From JARROD01 sp037384225 (GTDB lineage: Bacteria > Pseudomonadota > Gammaproteobacteria > Pseudomonadales > Cellvibrionaceae): 7,676 nt of DNA. The DNA lies in the NCBI GenBank assembly GCA_037384225.1, contig JARROD010000337.1:1-7676 (forward strand), written 5' to 3'. The notes beneath the pieces are model-generated. The model was given only the letters and a program-made list of their open reading frames with translations. It searched no databases and was not told the origin of the DNA. A program made the position numbers and the translations under genes. This document shows, one piece after another, positions 6,460-7,676 of the stretch. The stretch's first letter is position 1. Each line of letters begins with the position of its first letter.

Positions 6460-6484
6460 GATCGCTGAATTTTACTGAAAACCT

Positions 6485-7102
6485 TTAATCAACATAAACA
6501 GGCCCAAACCCAATTCCCCACAGAATGACAGACCCGACTCTCACTACCACTAACAGCACCAAGCCTACCGTGACAACAGAACTGGCATACATAAAGGCCC
6601 GTTCTTTTGGAATATTCATCAATATAGGAATGCCTTGGTAGATCAGATACACCGAATAGCAGGCCGCAACCAATGTGGCAACGGCATTTATCCAGATTTC
6701 GGGATAGGCTCCCACGATACCAACCAGAAATACCGGAATGGTTATATAAACGGCCAGAGCAGCGCCTTCGTAACGCCGCTTTTCTTCATCACCGCTGACG
6801 CCGTAGGTTTTGGCCATCCAATGAATAAATTCACCTAAGATATAAACACCAAATAACATGGCTATATATGTCAGGATACAGAGAGACAACGCACTTTCCG
6901 TCGTCAGTTTTACCACATCGCCATCACCGACAGCCCAACCTACCTGGGTAACCCCGTAAAAGCCCGATACACAGGGAATTAGCGCTAAAAGAGGGACGTG
7001 ACTGATAAAAACCTGAGCAAAAGAGTAACGTTCATTGCGGATCGCTTTCCATTCTCTGTCGGGGTGAAGCAAAATGCCCAGAGTGTGTTCTAATATTGCC
7101 AT
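6485..7102 (-). CDS. Yip1/DUF1282-family inner-membrane protein
   Basis: A 205-residue polytopic membrane protein resembling the bacterial Yip1-domain (DUF1282, E. coli YohC-like) family, whose function is not established. The N-terminus EHTLGILLHPDREWKAIRNE is the conserved soluble start of this family (PxxEWKxI motif). Five hydrophobic segments follow at about 31-50, 70-93, 113-133, 137-161 and 172-196, with the charged loop SGDEEKRRYEGAA (103-115) before the third. This is the usual Yip1 layout. The start ATG 7100-7102 is preceded by AAGGA (7111-7115) with an 8-nt spacer. It appears to be a single-gene unit ended by the terminator at 6433-6459. The family call rests on the N-terminal motif and topology. 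Confidence 0.82.
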   Translation of the reverse strand: MAILEHTLGILLHPDREWKAIRNERYSFAQVFISHVPLLALIPCVSGFYGVTQVGWAVGDGDVVKLTTESALSLCILTYIAMLFGVYILGEFIHWMAKTYGVSGDEEKRRYEGAALAVYITIPVFLVGIVGAYPEIWINAVATLVAACYSVYLIYQGIPILMNIPKERAFMYASSVVTVGLVLLVVVRVGSVILWGIGFGPVYVD

Positions 7103-7563
7103 ACTGCGTTTCCTTCTCGATATTCGCTTCTGCGTTAGTCAAGACAATTATCGTACGCAGTATTAAGGAGTGCCGCTCGGGACACCAATAAGTTTTCGAA
7201 ATTAAAATAGAATTCATTAATTCAATATCCTTATATAAAACAGTGTTTTTCTGGGCTTGAAAGTAACTTCTCAATAACCCGGGGTGGGCACAATGTCAGG
7301 CGGACGTCCGGCGGATCGAAGGCACTGTACCCCGGGTTATTGAGAAGTTACTAAAAAATTTTATATCTGTTTGATTTATTTCAAATTTTGCTTCGCTGAA
7401 AAAGATCTACACCCAAAGTCGAATTAAAGTGCCTGTAGCGACTCCCATGCGCCGTTAAAAAACGATTTGTTTTCACCGACAATTCACAGACAGACGGACA
7501 AACGGAATCGATGCGAAAATTTGACTAACACATTAAACTGACGCATTGTCTGTGAGGCATACT
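7103..7563. other. 461-bp divergent intergenic region
   Basis: It separates the minus-strand Yip1-like gene from the plus-strand lipoprotein gene. It holds the AAGGA ribosome site of the former, an AT-rich stretch around 7190-7245, the 91-bp inverted-repeat element (7262-7352), a further AT-rich stretch (7353-7420), and a spaced dyad that could pair over the ribosome site of the latter. A TTGACT at 7521-7526 resembles a -35 box, but no good -10 box stands at the right distance. No coding region is convincing. Confidence 0.6.
7262..7352. mobile_element. 91-bp element with perfect 24-bp terminal inverted repeats (MITE-like)
   Basis: AGTAACTTCTCAATAACCCG and its next four bases (7262-7285) recur exactly as the reverse complement at 7329-7352. 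The 43-bp centre allows further pairing (7290-7297 with 7321-7328, one mismatch and one G-T pair) and contains the palindrome CGGACGTCCG (7301-7310). The element lies upstream of both divergent flanking genes, so it is not the terminator of either. Size and symmetry fit a non-autonomous miniature element. If a TA target is assumed, the ends would be ACTTCTC...GAGAAGT flanked by TA (7264-7265 and 7349-7350), as in IS630/Tc1-type insertions, but the symmetry runs two bases further out, so the ends are not certain. No transposase is present. Confidence 0.55.
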
Positions 7564-7676
7564 ATGAGGAAATCAATTTATCAGTTAACGCTCAGTCAAG
7601 TTACAAAAAGTTCTGGCCTTTTTTACGCACTAACAATTGCCTGCGTTTTAATGGGTTTTACAGCCTGCGGCGGTGG
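7564..7676 (+). CDS. N-terminus of a lipoprotein, cut by the window end
   Basis: From ATG 7564 the 37 complete codons give MRKSIYQLTLSQVTKS..., a hydrophobic segment (about residues 18-34, LFYALTIACVLMGFTA) and a Cys at 35 followed by Gly-Gly-Gly. This is a lipoprotein signal peptide with an FTAC lipobox and a glycine-rich linker, so the product is probably exported and lipidated. GAGG (7554-7557) stands 6 nt before the ATG. The n-region is long (about 17 residues) and only mildly basic. The mature domain lies outside the window, so function cannot be given. Lipoproteins with Cys-Gly-rich starts are frequent among surface enzymes and receptors of marine gammaproteobacteria, but that is only suggestive. 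Confidence 0.7.
   Translation, partial: MRKSIYQLTLSQVTKSSGLFYALTIACVLMGFTACGG

Larger units (their letters stand above)
5951..6484. other. Gene-free 534-bp stretch between thiolase and Yip1-like gene
   Basis: No convincing coding region. From left to right it holds the thiolase ribosome site, a long presumed 5' leader, a candidate promoter with a palindrome (6198-6226), a block of nested dyads (6268-6400) and a bidirectional hairpin terminator (6433-6459). An open stretch in the thiolase frame up to 6100 has no recognisable protein signature. Confidence 0.7.

Noticed and set aside
7032..7274. Minus-strand 80-codon ORF upstream of the Yip1-like gene
   Set aside because: It runs through one arm of the inverted repeat and overlaps the Yip1-like start in another frame, with low-complexity composition and no recognisable domain.

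Overview
The window reads as chromosomal DNA of a gammaproteobacterium, probably of the Pseudomonas/Cellvibrio side of the class. The order RNase P RNA gene, rsmI, lpoA, yraN, diaA-type SIS gene and BON-domain lipoprotein gene is the arrangement I recall from Pseudomonas (rnpB next to rsmI, with lpoA divergent and followed by yraN, a diaA/gmhA-like gene and a BON gene). The 5' part of the RNase P RNA closely resembles the Pseudomonas type. I cannot name a genus from this sequence alone.

Layout. On the minus strand at the left edge are the 5' part of rnpB (with a recognisable promoter) and rsmI. Divergent from rsmI, on the plus strand, runs a compact envelope and housekeeping cluster: lpoA (lipoprotein activator of a class A penicillin-binding protein), yraN (nuclease-fold protein), a diaA-type gene broken by an internal deletion, and a two-BON-domain lipoprotein gene of the dolP family whose ATG overlaps the diaA stop. 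A GC-rich hairpin follows. Next, convergent on the minus strand, is a complete thiolase (acetyl-CoA C-acetyltransferase), then a 534-bp gene-free stretch, then a minus-strand Yip1/DUF1282-type membrane protein. The last 570 bp hold a perfect inverted-repeat element and the start of a plus-strand lipoprotein gene cut by the window end.

How the genes relate. LpoA and the DolP-like protein are both outer-membrane lipoproteins acting on envelope assembly, while RsmI and RNase P RNA serve translation and RNA processing. The thiolase and the Yip1-like protein appear to be separate single-gene units with their own signals.

Non-coding points of interest: (1) a 15-bp tandem repeat that starts on the last codons of lpoA, repeats its stop codon in frame, is an open LSNVR-repeat reading frame in another frame, and ends 5 bp before the TTG start of yraN; (2) a roughly 118-bp deletion plus frameshift that removes the phosphosugar-binding loop of the diaA-type gene; (3) a perfect 16-bp palindrome inside a candidate thiolase promoter; (4) a nested-dyad block followed by a strong hairpin terminator, which may be an undescribed structured RNA; (5) a 91-bp element with perfect 24-bp terminal inverted repeats. 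I saw no defence system, CRISPR array, tRNA or complete transposase gene.
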